Of a stretch of DNA of 64,000 bases, positions 23,274 to 31,526 are shown piece by piece (the stretch's first letter is position 1; each line of letters begins with the position of its first letter). Where the stretch lies: contig NZ_JANBBE010000019.1 of assembly GCF_024648825.1 (NCBI RefSeq), positions 1 through 64,000 on the forward strand, in the 5' to 3' direction. Source of the DNA: Lentzea californiensis (GTDB lineage Bacteria; Actinomycetota; Actinomycetes; Mycobacteriales; Pseudonocardiaceae). A program made the translations under genes and the position numbers. The notes beneath the pieces are model-generated. The model did not search any database. It was not told the DNA's origin and saw only the letters and a list, made by a program, of their open reading frames with translations.

Positions 23274-24419
23274 ATGCGAACGAAGACAGTGCGCGTCCTC
23301 CTGGTCGAGGACGACGATGGCGACGCCCTCCTGGTCGAGGCGCTGCTCGAAGAAGCGAGCGCGCCTTTCGTCCTCGCGCGCGCCCACACGCTCGCGGAGG
23401 CGGAAAGGCTGCTCTCCGACTCCGAGTGCGTGCTCCTCGACCTGGGACTACCCGACTCACAGGGGCTCGACGGCCTGCACCGGCTGCTGGCCAAACCGAA
23501 CGCGCCGGCGATCCTGGTGCTGACCGGGCACGACGACGAACGCGAGGGCATCTCCGCGGTCGCCGCCGGCGCCGAGGACTTCCTGATCAAGGGCAAGGTC
23601 GACGGCGAACTGCTGCTGCGCGGCGTCCGGTACGCGGTCGAACGCCGCCGCGCCGACGACGCCCAGTTCCAGCTGCGCGAGGCCAAGCTCCTGGCGGCCG
23701 AACGGAGCAGGCTCGAACGCGGCCTGCTGCCTCCCCCGCTGCTGCAGAACTCGGACCTGAACCTGGAGGTCCGCTACCAGCCCGGTGGCCAGCGGATGCT
23801 CCTCGGCGGCGACTTCTACGACGCGGTCGGCCTGCCGGACGGCACCGTGCACGCGATCATCGGCGACGTCTGCGGCCACGGCCCGGACGAGGCCGCGCTG
23901 GGCGTCTGCCTGCGGATCGCGTGGCGCGCCCTGGTCCTCGCCGGCGAACCGGCGGAGAAGGTGCTGCGGACGCTCGACCAGGTGCTGGTCGCGGAACGGC
24001 ACGGTGAGGGCATCTTCACCACGGCGTGCATGGTCACCGTGGCGCCGGACCGCCGTTCGGCGCGCTACTTCCTCGCCGGGCACCCCGAGCCGCTGATGAT
24101 GGTCGGCAGGCAGATCGTGGACCTGCCGCCGTCGAAGATCGGTGTGCCGCTCGGCGTGCTGCCCGATTACGCGTGGACCGGGGTGGACGTGCCGCTGCCG
24201 TCCGGCTGGTCCCTCGCCTGCTACACGGATGGACTGATCGAGGGCCGGGTACCTGACGACGTCGACCGGCTCGGTGTCGAGCGCCTCTGCGAGATCCTGG
24301 CGAGGCACCTGCGGGACGGCCCCGACTGGATGGACTCGGTCATCGCGGAGGTGACAGAGCTGAACGGTGGGGCACTCGACGACGACGTGGCCCTTTTGGT
24401 GCTGAAGGACGGAAATTGA
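23274..24419 (+). CDS. Response regulator with PP2C-type (SpoIIE) phosphatase output
   Basis: This 381-residue protein has a receiver domain at residues 5-125 with acidic pair Glu12/Asp13 and phospho-acceptor Asp56 (VLLDLGLPDS) and the switch region LVLTGHDDERE plus Lys in FLIKGK. A helical linker leads to a PPM/SpoIIE phosphatase at residues about 165-380, with metal-binding motifs GGDFYDAVGLPDG, IGDVCGHGPDEA and CYTDGLIEGR. This is the RsbU-like layout in which phosphorylation controls dephosphorylation of an anti-sigma antagonist. It is the first gene of a coupled trio. Confidence 0.93.
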   Translation: MRTKTVRVLLVEDDDGDALLVEALLEEASAPFVLARAHTLAEAERLLSDSECVLLDLGLPDSQGLDGLHRLLAKPNAPAILVLTGHDDEREGISAVAAGAEDFLIKGKVDGELLLRGVRYAVERRRADDAQFQLREAKLLAAERSRLERGLLPPPLLQNSDLNLEVRYQPGGQRMLLGGDFYDAVGLPDGTVHAIIGDVCGHGPDEAALGVCLRIAWRALVLAGEPAEKVLRTLDQVLVAERHGEGIFTTACMVTVAPDRRSARYFLAGHPEPLMMVGRQIVDLPPSKIGVPLGVLPDYAWTGVDVPLPSGWSLACYTDGLIEGRVPDDVDRLGVERLCEILARHLRDGPDWMDSVIAEVTELNGGALDDDVALLVLKDGN

Positions 24420-25927
24420 ACCTGCCGCAAAGGCTTCCGGCGAGTCGCCTGCTGAGCGTCATCGTGGCGATCCTGCTGGCCATGACGGCGGTGGCGATCT
24501 CGTCCACGGTCATCGCCCTCGACGCGCTGGCCGGCGCGCGGTCGCGGTCGGTCGACCAGATCGAGCCCGCCGGGCGCCGCGTGAACGAGCTGAACCGCTC
24601 GCTGCTGGACCAGGAGACCGGTGTGCGCGGTTTCGTGCTCACCGGCCAGGACGACTTCCTCACGCCGTACCTGGACGGCCAGAAGGCCGAGACCGAGGCC
24701 GCCGGGAGCATGCGCGATCTCGTCGGCGACATCGGCGGCCGGGTGAGCCGCATCGAGGCCCTCGCGCGGCAGTGGCGTTCGGAGTACGCGGATCCGACTG
24801 TCGCCGGGATCGAGCAGGCCGGCGTCGCCTCCGCGAGCGCGGGCGACATCGAGCGCGGCAAGGTGCTGTTCGACCAGCTCCGCGCCGAGGTGTCGGCGCT
24901 GCGCACCGACGTCGCCGGGCTCGCCCGGCAGGCTCGCGAGGAGCTGGAGGACACGGCGAACGTCGTGCTGTGGCTGGTGATCGGCATGGGCGTGCTGCTG
25001 GTCGTGGCGATCGGCGGGCTGTCGGTGCTGTTGCACCGCCTGCTGGTCGCGCCCCTGGCGAACCTCGCCGCGCACACCCGGCAGGTGGCGTCGGGCGACT
25101 TCGAGCACGAGATCGACGCGGACGGTCCACTCGAGACCGTGATGCTCGGCGAGGACGTGAACGCCATGCGCCGCCGGATCGTGCAGGAGCTCGAGTCGCT
25201 GGACCAGCGGTCCGCCGAGCTGCAGCGCTCGAACGCCGAGCTGGAGCAGTTCGCCTACGTGGCCTCGCACGACCTGCAGGAACCGCTGCGCAAGGTCGCG
25301 TCGTTCTGCCAGCTGCTGCAACGGCGCTACGGCGGCCAGCTCGACGAGCGCGCCGACCAGTACATCGAGTTCGCCGTCGACGGCGCGAAACGAATGCAGG
25401 GCCTGATCAACGACCTGCTGGCGTTCTCCCGCGTCGGCCGGATCACCCGCGAGCGCACCATGATCGACCTGGACGATCTGGTCGGCCACGTGGTGGGGAA
25501 CTTCTCCGACCGCGTCGAGGAGACCGGCGCCACCATCGTCGTGGGCGATCTGCCCTCCGTGCGAGGTGAGGCGTCTCTGCTCAGCGCGGTGTTCCAGAAC
25601 CTGATAAGCAATGCGTTGAAGTTCAAGGGACCGTCGGCCCCGGTGATCAACATCGACGCCGAACGCGACGGCGAGGCGTGGAAGTTCTCGGTCCGCGACA
25701 ACGGGATCGGGATCGAGCCGGAGTACAGTGATCGGATCTTCGTCATCTTCCAGCGCCTGCACCCGAAGGACGCCTATCCGGGCACCGGGATCGGCCTGGC
25801 GATGTGCCGCAAGATCGTCGAGTACCACGGTGGCACGATCTGGCTGAAGACCGATGTGGACTCCGGCACCCAGTTCGAGTTCACCCTGCCCGTCGCCGCA
25901 GAAGACCTGGTTGAGGTAACCGCATGA
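24416..25927 (+). CDS. CHASE3-HAMP sensor histidine kinase
   Basis: This 503-residue kinase starts at TTG 24416, overlapping the previous stop as TTGA. The first helix is at residues 12-36, an extracytoplasmic CHASE3 domain at about 40-180 ([20 protein letters not shown]) and the second helix at 183-207, followed by HAMP. The HisKA box is [20 protein letters not shown] with His285. HATPase motifs are [11 protein letters not shown] (N box), [11 protein letters not shown] (G1) and [18 protein letters not shown] (G2). The kinase core is of the phytochrome/Rcp1-linked type. Partners are the receivers on either side. Confidence 0.93.
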   Translation: MNLPQRLPASRLLSVIVAILLAMTAVAISSTVIALDALAGARSRSVDQIEPAGRRVNELNRSLLDQETGVRGFVLTGQDDFLTPYLDGQKAETEAAGSMRDLVGDIGGRVSRIEALARQWRSEYADPTVAGIEQAGVASASAGDIERGKVLFDQLRAEVSALRTDVAGLARQAREELEDTANVVLWLVIGMGVLLVVAIGGLSVLLHRLLVAPLANLAAHTRQVASGDFEHEIDADGPLETVMLGEDVNAMRRRIVQELESLDQRSAELQRSNAELEQFAYVASHDLQEPLRKVASFCQLLQRRYGGQLDERADQYIEFAVDGAKRMQGLINDLLAFSRVGRITRERTMIDLDDLVGHVVGNFSDRVEETGATIVVGDLPSVRGEASLLSAVFQNLISNALKFKGPSAPVINIDAERDGEAWKFSVRDNGIGIEPEYSDRIFVIFQRLHPKDAYPGTGIGLAMCRKIVEYHGGTIWLKTDVDSGTQFEFTLPVAAEDLVEVTA

Positions 25928-26364
25928 CTGAAGCACACCTGAACGTGATCGACGTGCTCCTGGTGGAGGACGACCCCGGTGACGCGCTGATGACGCAGGA
26001 GGCGTTCGAGCACCACAAGATCCGCAACGTCCTGCACGTGGTGAAGGACGGGGTGGAGGCGCTGGAGTTCCTGCGCCGCGAGGGGCAGTACGAGAACGCG
26101 CCGCGACCGGGCCTGATCCTGCTCGACCTCAACCTGCCCCGCAAGGACGGCCGCGAGGTGCTGGGCGAGGTGAAGAACGACCCCGAGCTGCGCTCGATCC
26201 CCGTCGTCGTGCTGACGACGTCGGAGGCCGAGGAGGACATCCTGCGCAGCTACAGCCTCTACGCCAACGCGTACGTCACCAAGCCGGTGGACTTCGACAG
26301 GTTCATCGACGTCGTCCGCCAGATCGACGACTTCTTCGTCACCGTGGTGAAGCTGCCCCGCTGA
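25924..26364 (+). CDS. Stand-alone response regulator (Rcp1-like)
   Basis: This 146-residue single-domain receiver overlaps the kinase stop by ATGA. It has acidic residues Glu15-Asp17 ([12 protein letters not shown]), phospho-acceptor Asp68 ([13 protein letters not shown]), TTSEAEED and Lys in AYVTKPVDF. The PGDA motif and long loop are typical of Rcp1-type receivers that partner bacteriophytochrome-like kinases. It has no output domain, so it acts by protein contact or as a phosphate sink. Its 3' end overlaps the convergent zinc-finger regulator by 26 bp. Confidence 0.92.
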   Translation: MTEAHLNVIDVLLVEDDPGDALMTQEAFEHHKIRNVLHVVKDGVEALEFLRREGQYENAPRPGLILLDLNLPRKDGREVLGEVKNDPELRSIPVVVLTTSEAEEDILRSYSLYANAYVTKPVDFDRFIDVVRQIDDFFVTVVKLPR

Positions 26365-26779
26365 TCACGGCGGCACTGAAGTCCAGGCAGGACCGGCAGA
26401 TCTTCGCGTCCGCGCCCTCGTGCACGGGCTTGGTCTCGCTGCAGAACGAGCAGTCGCCGACCTCGCCGGTCCGGGCCTCGGCCACGCACAGGTCGCAGAT
26501 CAGCGCGGCCGGTCCGGCCATCAGCTTGCCGACGTCGCCGGCGCCGCGACCGCAGAACCAGCACCGTTCGGTCCGCTTGGACTGCTCCACGATCTGATGC
26601 ACGCGCTGGTGGCTGATCTGCAACGCCTCCGCGATCTCGCGCATCGACCCACCGGCGCGGTGCAGCCGCAGCACGGTGTGGTGGTAGACGGCCTTGGCGA
26701 TGTCGGCCTGGCTCTGGGCGGCAACGGACGCGGAGCCCGCCGCGCGTGCCGCCACCAGCAGTTCCTCGTCCAACGTCAT
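26339..26779 (-). CDS. HTH regulator with two ClpX-type zinc-binding modules
   Basis: This 146-residue protein has a helix-turn-helix at residues about 35-68 ([20 protein letters not shown]) and then two Cys4 modules. Cys73/76/95/98 sit in [18 protein letters not shown] and ICDLC, nearly the sequence of the ClpX N-terminal zinc domain. Cys110/113/128/131 form a second, CSFC and ICRSC. The ClpX zinc domain normally binds adaptors and substrates and dimerises. Here it is joined to a DNA-binding head with no ATPase. Two identical 12-bp palindromes lie just upstream, which suggests autoregulation. Confidence 0.85.
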   Translation of the reverse strand: MTLDEELLVAARAAGSASVAAQSQADIAKAVYHHTVLRLHRAGGSMREIAEALQISHQRVHQIVEQSKRTERCWFCGRGAGDVGKLMAGPAALICDLCVAEARTGEVGDCSFCSETKPVHEGADAKICRSCLDFSAAVISGAASPR

Positions 26780-26781
26780 GC

Positions 26782-26839
26782 CGTCTACCGTAGCTAGACG
26801 CGTCTATGGTGTCTAGACGCGTCTAGTCGAAGTAGACGC
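26782..26839. promoter_or_regulatory. Tandem palindromic operators (TAGACGCGTCTA)
   Basis: TAGACGCGTCTA occurs twice as a perfect palindrome, at 26795-26806 and 26814-26825, centres 19 bp apart. Half-sites GTCTAC (26783-26788) and GTAGACGC (26832-26839) flank them. The block begins a few bases before the start of the zinc-finger HTH gene (26779) and ends at the stop of the 48-aa gene (26840), so it must cover the promoter of the zinc-finger gene. Confidence 0.75.
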
Positions 26840-26986
26840 TCAGTCGACGCTGCGCACGATCACGGGTTCGTCGGCCTGCACGACCCATTCCTGGGGCTCG
26901 CGCGGCTCGGGGATGACCGGCGCCCAGATGCCCGTTCCACCCGGACGACGCTGCCTGCGTAACTCGAATTCCTCTCGCGTGCTCAT
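26840..26986 (-). CDS. 48-residue microprotein coupled to the acyltransferase
   Basis: ATG 26986 overlaps the acyltransferase stop as ATGA, and the frame runs 48 codons to TGA at 26840. The product is charged at the N-terminus (MSTREEFELRRQRRPGG), then has a short Trp/Pro region (GIWAPVIPEPREPQEW) and an acidic end. Codon 9 is TTA, rare in high-GC actinomycetes and often bldA-dependent. The coupling and actinomycete-like third positions support a real gene. No family was recognised. Confidence 0.6.
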   Translation of the reverse strand: MSTREEFELRRQRRPGGTGIWAPVIPEPREPQEWVVQADEPVIVRSVD

Positions 26987-27708
26987 GCACTCTGGCTACC
27001 CGCCTGGGCCGAACGTATGCCTGACAGCATGGTCGTGATGGCCGCCATGACCCGCCGGGTGGCCTCTGCCAGCACTTCCGCGGTGAGTTCGAGGTCGTAC
27101 AGGTCGGACAGGTCGACCGGAGCGCCCGCGACCACCTCGATCCTCTTGCGCGGCAACAACCGCGGCAGGATCGTGCCCTTGGGCAGCAGGTCCTGCGTGC
27201 CCCACTCGGCGACGGGGACGACCGGCACGCGGGACTCCAGCGCCATCCGCGCGACGCCGGACTTGCCCTTCATCGGCCAGTTCTCCGGGTCGTCGGTGAA
27301 GGTGCCCTCGGGGAACACCATCACGCACTCGCCGTCGCGCAACGCCTCCACAGCGGGCCTGAGCGCCTCTGAGGCTTTCACCGAACCGCGTTCGACCGGG
27401 ATGTGACCACCGGAGCGCATGACCCAGCCGAAGACCGGCATGCGCCACAGGGAGGCCTTCGCGAGCACGCGCGGCACCCGGTTCGACATCAGCGCGAACA
27501 CCACGGCCGCCACGGTGTCCGCGTTGGACAGGTGGTTGAACGCGAGGATCACACCGCCGTTGCCCGGCACGTGCTGCTTGCCGCGCACCCTGAGCCGCAC
27601 GAACAGCACCACGACGGGCCACAGGACGTCGATCGCCAGCGAGAACCAGAAGCCTCTCCCCCTGCGGGGCATCTTCCAGGTCCAGGCGGCCAGCTCGAGC
27701 GGTGTCAC
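26983..27708 (-). CDS. 1-acyl-sn-glycerol-3-phosphate acyltransferase (PlsC family)
   Basis: This 241-residue membrane-associated acyltransferase has the HX4D motif NHLSNADT (His59, Asp64), the glycerophosphate-binding block FPEGTFTDD, and VPVVPVAEWGTQ. The N-terminal hydrophobic segment (residues 20-38) would anchor it. It should transfer an acyl group to lysophosphatidate or a related lipid. ATG 27708 overlaps the MBL-fold gene stop, and its own stop overlaps the 48-aa gene start, so all three form one operon. Confidence 0.9.
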   Translation of the reverse strand: MTPLELAAWTWKMPRRGRGFWFSLAIDVLWPVVVLFVRLRVRGKQHVPGNGGVILAFNHLSNADTVAAVVFALMSNRVPRVLAKASLWRMPVFGWVMRSGGHIPVERGSVKASEALRPAVEALRDGECVMVFPEGTFTDDPENWPMKGKSGVARMALESRVPVVPVAEWGTQDLLPKGTILPRLLPRKRIEVVAGAPVDLSDLYDLELTAEVLAEATRRVMAAITTMLSGIRSAQAGSQSA

Positions 27709-28703
27709 ACCTGGTATTCGAGCACGCCGGCGTTCGAAGTTCGGGTCAATTCGCCACGTTCGACCAGAACGTCGAGGTGCGCGGCCGTCTCACCGATGGC
27801 CAGCACCTGGTTGAACATGTCGAGGTCGTCGAACCGGCGCTGGCGGCGGGTCCAGCCGATCTTGCGCGCGGTCTCGAACGCGCTGCCCGCGACCGCCCTG
27901 AGGATCTCCTCCAGGCGCTGCTCGTGGAACTGCAGCAGCTCGTCGACGCGGGCGTGCGAGCTGTCGGTCACCGGGCCGTGCGCGGGCAGCAGCTTGAGGT
28001 CCGGCAGCTGGCGGGTGAGCCGCAGCGACGTCATGTAGTCACCGAGCGGCAGTTCGGGCCGCAGCGGCTCGAAGCCGATCGACGGCGTGATGTGCGGGAG
28101 CACGTGGTCACCGGAGAACAGCACCTTCGCGGTGTGGTCGACGAACACGACGTGGCCGCGGGTGTGGCCGGGCGTCGGGACGATCTCCAGCTCGCGGTGC
28201 TCCAGGCCGACCGTGCTGCGGACGAGCCACTCGTCGGGCTCCTCGTAGTCGCGCAGCGCCTCACCGCGGTCGACGTGGTGCATGATCTTGATCCACGTCT
28301 CGGCCAGCTCGCTCGCGCCCCACTTGCGCAGGTCGTCGACGTGCTGGTCGTCCTGGCCGTGCAGCATGTGCCGCAACGACGGCTGCTCGCCGAGGCCCAG
28401 CCCGATCTTGCTGCCGAACGTCCTGCGCAGCGACACCGCCATCGTGAAGTGGTCGCGGTGGACGTGCGTGATGAGGAACCGCTTGATGTCCTCGAAGCCC
28501 TTGTCCAACGTGCCCAGGGCCGCCTCGAGCTGGTCACGCGCCTCGTCCAGCGCCCAGCCGGAGTCGACCATGACCAGGCCGTCGCCGTCCTCGATCGCGT
28601 AGACGTTGACCGCGCGCAGGCCGTCGTTCGGCAGCGGCAGCGGAATCCGGTGCACACCTGGTGCGACCTCGAACGCGCCCGGCTCACTCCACACGCTCGC
28701 CAC
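27705..28703 (-). CDS. Metallo-beta-lactamase-fold hydrolase
   Basis: This 332-residue MBL-fold protein carries the metal motif THVHRDHF (His80, His82, Asp84, His85), then TPGHTRGHVVFVD, FSGDHVLP and a late HGPVTDSSHARVDELLQFHEQR region. The latter is typical of LACTB2-like hydrolases (RNA or thioester hydrolysis). A C-terminal winged-helix-like segment follows (QVLAIGETAAHLDVLVERG). It is the first gene of the MBL-PlsC-microprotein operon. The AT-rich 28704-28730 stretch with GTTAGC-GACA-GCAAC upstream may hold its promoter and a weak operator. Confidence 0.9.
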   Translation of the reverse strand: MASVWSEPGAFEVAPGVHRIPLPLPNDGLRAVNVYAIEDGDGLVMVDSGWALDEARDQLEAALGTLDKGFEDIKRFLITHVHRDHFTMAVSLRRTFGSKIGLGLGEQPSLRHMLHGQDDQHVDDLRKWGASELAETWIKIMHHVDRGEALRDYEEPDEWLVRSTVGLEHRELEIVPTPGHTRGHVVFVDHTAKVLFSGDHVLPHITPSIGFEPLRPELPLGDYMTSLRLTRQLPDLKLLPAHGPVTDSSHARVDELLQFHEQRLEEILRAVAGSAFETARKIGWTRRQRRFDDLDMFNQVLAIGETAAHLDVLVERGELTRTSNAGVLEYQV

Positions 28704-28730
28704 CTCGTTGTTAGCGACAGCAACTAATTA

Positions 28731-29009
28731 CTACCGGATAGTAACTCGGTATTCAGGGTGCTTGTCGATGTACTTCGCCACGAACGGGCACAACGGGGAG
28801 ATCTTGACATCCCGAGCCACCACGTCGTCCAGCGCGTACTTCACGAGCTGGGCGCCGAGGCCCTGACCTGCGTAGGCCTCGTCGACCTCGGTGTGCACGA
28901 GCGCGAGGACGCCCGCGACGTCGCGGTATTCCAGGCAGCCGGCGAGCTCGCCGTCGACGTGGATCTCGTAGCGGCTCTCGGCCTTGTTGTTGGTGACCAC
29001 ATCAACCAT
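28731..29009 (-). CDS. Small GNAT-like acetyltransferase (YidJ/Gtn type)
   Basis: This 92-residue protein contains a compact GNAT fold: YEIHVDGELAGCLEYRDVAG, then VHTEVDEAYAGQGLGAQLVK (acetyl-CoA loop) and ISPLCPFVAKYIDKHPEY, the signature of the small YjdJ/NATD1 group. Function is unknown across the group. ATG 29009 lies 20 bp from the divergent LLM oxidoreductase start. Confidence 0.88.
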   Translation of the reverse strand: MVDVVTNNKAESRYEIHVDGELAGCLEYRDVAGVLALVHTEVDEAYAGQGLGAQLVKYALDDVVARDVKISPLCPFVAKYIDKHPEYRVTIR

Positions 29010-29029
29010 CTTGCCCCGGAAGATGGAAA

Positions 29030-30016
29030 ATGGCGCGCATGGACGTCTACCTCCTGATCCTGGGTGACCACCTGCCCAACCCGTGCACCGGGCAGGAGGT
29101 CCCCCAGGCCGACCGCCTGCGGGCGATGGTCGAGCAGGCGGTGGTGGCCGAGGAGTCGGGGTTCGCGGGCGTCGCGATCGGCGAGCACCACTTCACCCGC
29201 TACATCGTGTCCGCGCCCGAGCTGCTGCTGGCGGCGGTGGCGGCGCGGACGAGCAGGCTGCGGCTGTCGACCGGCGTGACGCTGCTGGCCCACCGCGACC
29301 CGGTGCTGGTGGCCGAGTCGCTGGCGACGCTGGACGTGCTGTCGAACGGGCGCGCCGAGCTCATCGTGGCGCGCGGGGTGGACCAGCAGACCGACGCGGC
29401 GTTCGGCGTGCAGCCGGGCGAGCTGCGGGCGCGGTTCGAGGAGCACCTGCGGTTGCTGCTCAAGCTGCTGGAGGAGCCGTCGGTGAGCTGGGACGGGCGG
29501 TTCCGCGGCCAGCTGAGCGACGTGACGACGACGCCGCGGCCGGTGCAGACACCACGGCCGACGGTGTGGATCGGGTCGGGGTCGGCGGTGTCGGCGGACC
29601 TGGGCGCCGAACTGGAGATGCCGCTGATGCTGCCGTCGACGTTGCGCGATCCGTCGATCTACCTCGAGGTGGTCGAGCGGTACCGCGAGCACTTCCCCGC
29701 CGGACGCGTCGGCGTGCCCAGCCACGTCTTCGTGGCGCGGGAGGACGCGCGGGAACGCTGGCGGCCGCACCTCGCCGAGTACGCGCGGTTCGCGGACCCG
29801 TGGCGGGGGGACGGCGACATCGACGTCGACTCGATCATGGACGGCGCGGCCGTGTGCGGGACACCGGACGAGGTGGCGGCACGGCTGAACGAGCTGGCGG
29901 AGCACCTGTCGATCGACACGCACCTGGTGATGGTGGACATCGGCGGCATGCCGCACGACTCGGTCGTCGAGACGATCCGCCTCTTCGGCGCCGAGGTGCT
30001 TCCGAAACTTGTTTAA
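29030..30016 (+). CDS. LLM-class flavin-dependent oxidoreductase
   Basis: This 328-residue protein has the luciferase-like TIM barrel: YLLILGDHLPNP, then ESGFAGVAIGEHHFTRYIVS, LRLSTGVTLLAHRDPVLVAE, LSNGRAELIVARGVDQQTD and a C-terminal VCGTPDEVAARLNELAEHLS. These FMN or F420 enzymes oxidise or mono-oxygenate small molecules. ATG 29030 follows GGAAGATGGAAA; ATG 29039 is an alternative. Cofactor and substrate cannot be fixed from sequence. Confidence 0.88.
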   Translation: MARMDVYLLILGDHLPNPCTGQEVPQADRLRAMVEQAVVAEESGFAGVAIGEHHFTRYIVSAPELLLAAVAARTSRLRLSTGVTLLAHRDPVLVAESLATLDVLSNGRAELIVARGVDQQTDAAFGVQPGELRARFEEHLRLLLKLLEEPSVSWDGRFRGQLSDVTTTPRPVQTPRPTVWIGSGSAVSADLGAELEMPLMLPSTLRDPSIYLEVVERYREHFPAGRVGVPSHVFVAREDARERWRPHLAEYARFADPWRGDGDIDVDSIMDGAAVCGTPDEVAARLNELAEHLSIDTHLVMVDIGGMPHDSVVETIRLFGAEVLPKLV

Positions 30017-30053
30017 CGCAAGCGCCGCAACGGGTTAACACTCGGCGAGCAGG

Positions 30054-30548
30054 ATGAACGGTGTGGGCATCACCGTCATCGGCATCACGCATCCTGGGCA
30101 GGCCGGGGCACTCCCCGGCGGCACGAACGTGCTGGTGCTGGCCGACGACGGCACGTACGCCGACGAGTTCCTCGACACCGACTTCGGCGCGCACCAGCTG
30201 GTGGTGCGCGCCCACGGGCGCGGGTCGGCGTTCTTCGGCGTGGCGGACAAAGCCCGTGAGTTGGGTGCGGAACGGATCCTCTTCGGTGGCACGTACGACA
30301 CCGCCGCCTCCATGGCCACCGGAGAGGACCCCGTGCTCGTCCTGGGCGTGCGACCGCCGGGCGGCCCGATCGCGTTCAACGCGGCGTTCGGCGAGTGGCT
30401 GGCCCGCTGGCCGAGGCCCGCGAGCGCCTACCGCGGCGACGTGGACCACTGGCTGGCCGAGAACGCGTTGCGCGAAGGCCTCCGCGTGGAATTGGTTTCA
30501 TGGCTGATGGAACCGACCGTCCCCATGCGACGGAAGTTGACGGCCTAG
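30054..30548 (+). CDS. Conserved hypothetical protein
   Basis: This protein has 164 residues from ATG 30054. GTG 30063 has better spacing from GCAGGA and may be the true start. The N-terminal half looks alpha/beta (ITVIGITHPGQAGALPGGTN, VLVLADDGTYADEFL), then AGSER-like turns and ILFGGTYDTAASMATGEDP, and a C-terminal helical part with GDVDHWLAENALREGL. No catalytic motif or family was recognised. It follows the LLM gene by 37 bp in the same direction and may be cotranscribed. Confidence 0.72.
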   Translation: MNGVGITVIGITHPGQAGALPGGTNVLVLADDGTYADEFLDTDFGAHQLVVRAHGRGSAFFGVADKARELGAERILFGGTYDTAASMATGEDPVLVLGVRPPGGPIAFNAAFGEWLARWPRPASAYRGDVDHWLAENALREGLRVELVSWLMEPTVPMRRKLTA

Positions 30549-30675
30549 TCATCCGAAGACGGAAGACACTGTGCCATCGGTGAAATATCGTTCCTCTCGC
30601 GCCACGCGTTGATGTGCACGCACCGGAGTCGACGGGTTTCTCAGCGTGTCCGCCTGGGGGTGGGGACACGGTGAT

Positions 30676-30693
30676 TCAGGGTTCATCTCAGGG
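30676..30693. promoter_or_regulatory. Direct repeats upstream of the ABC exporter
   Basis: TCAGGG occurs at 30676-30681 and 30688-30693, 12 bp apart, a spacing seen for OmpR-type regulator half-sites. GGTTC/GAACC also pair around the second copy. The sites are about 80 bp before the ATPase start. Assignment is tentative. Confidence 0.3.
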
Positions 30694-30767
30694 GAGAACC
30701 TGACCCTGCGGTGCGGTGCCTTCGCGGAAGATGATGCGCACAAGAGAGCCACAGAGGGGAACAGCGA

Positions 30768-31526
30768 GTGAGCGCGTCCGATGGAGTCGCGGCCAGAGCC
30801 GTCGACGTTTGGAAGTCTTACGGGTCCGGCGACGCTGCCGTGACCGCGCTCGCGGGGGTGAGCGTCGACCTGGACAAGTCCAGGTTCACCGCGATCATGG
30901 GCCCGTCGGGGTCGGGCAAGTCGACGTTGATGCACTGCCTCGCGGGGCTCGACGACGTCACCAGCGGTGAGGTGTGGGTCGGTGGCACGAAGGTCACCGG
31001 GCTGAAGGACCGCGGGCTGACGGAGCTGCGGCGGGACAAGGTCGGTTTCATCTTCCAGCAGTTCAACCTGCTGCCGACGCTGACCGCCGAGGAGAACATC
31101 ACGCTGCCGCTCGCGATCGGCGGCAAGAAGGTCGACAAGGAGTGGTTCGACGTCGTGGTCGACACGGTGGGCCTGAGGGACAGGCTGACCCACCGGCCGA
31201 CGCAGCTCTCGGGTGGTCAGCAGCAGCGCGTCGCCTGTGCGCGTGCGCTGGTGTCGCGCCCTGACGTCGTGTTCGCGGACGAGCCGACCGGCAACCTGGA
31301 CTCGCAGTCCGGTGCCGAGGTGCTCGGGTTCCTGCAGCGGTCCGCCCGCGAGTTCGGGCAGACGATCGTGATGGTCACGCACGACCCGAACGCCGCTTCG
31401 TACGCCGACCGCGTCATCTTCCTCAAGGACGGCCACATCGTCCGCGAGCTGCTGTCGCCGTCGGCCGAAGAGGTCCTCGACACGATGAAGCACCTCGACT
31501 CCGTTGTCGCGGTGCCGCATGTTTAA
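30768..31526 (+). CDS. MacB/LolD-type ABC transporter ATPase
   Basis: This 252-residue ATPase starts at GTG 30768 with AGAGGGGA upstream. Walker A is MGPSGSGKSTLMH, Q-loop FIFQQFNLLP, signature LSGGQQQRVA, Walker B DVVFADEPTGNLD and H-loop MVTHDP. The short form with DEPTGNLDS is typical of MacB/FtsE-like ATPases that drive FtsX-type permeases. The next gene starts inside its last codons. The cargo is unknown: peptide, lipid or drug export are all known for the class. Confidence 0.93.
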   Translation: MSASDGVAARAVDVWKSYGSGDAAVTALAGVSVDLDKSRFTAIMGPSGSGKSTLMHCLAGLDDVTSGEVWVGGTKVTGLKDRGLTELRRDKVGFIFQQFNLLPTLTAEENITLPLAIGGKKVDKEWFDVVVDTVGLRDRLTHRPTQLSGGQQQRVACARALVSRPDVVFADEPTGNLDSQSGAEVLGFLQRSAREFGQTIVMVTHDPNAASYADRVIFLKDGHIVRELLSPSAEEVLDTMKHLDSVVAVPHV

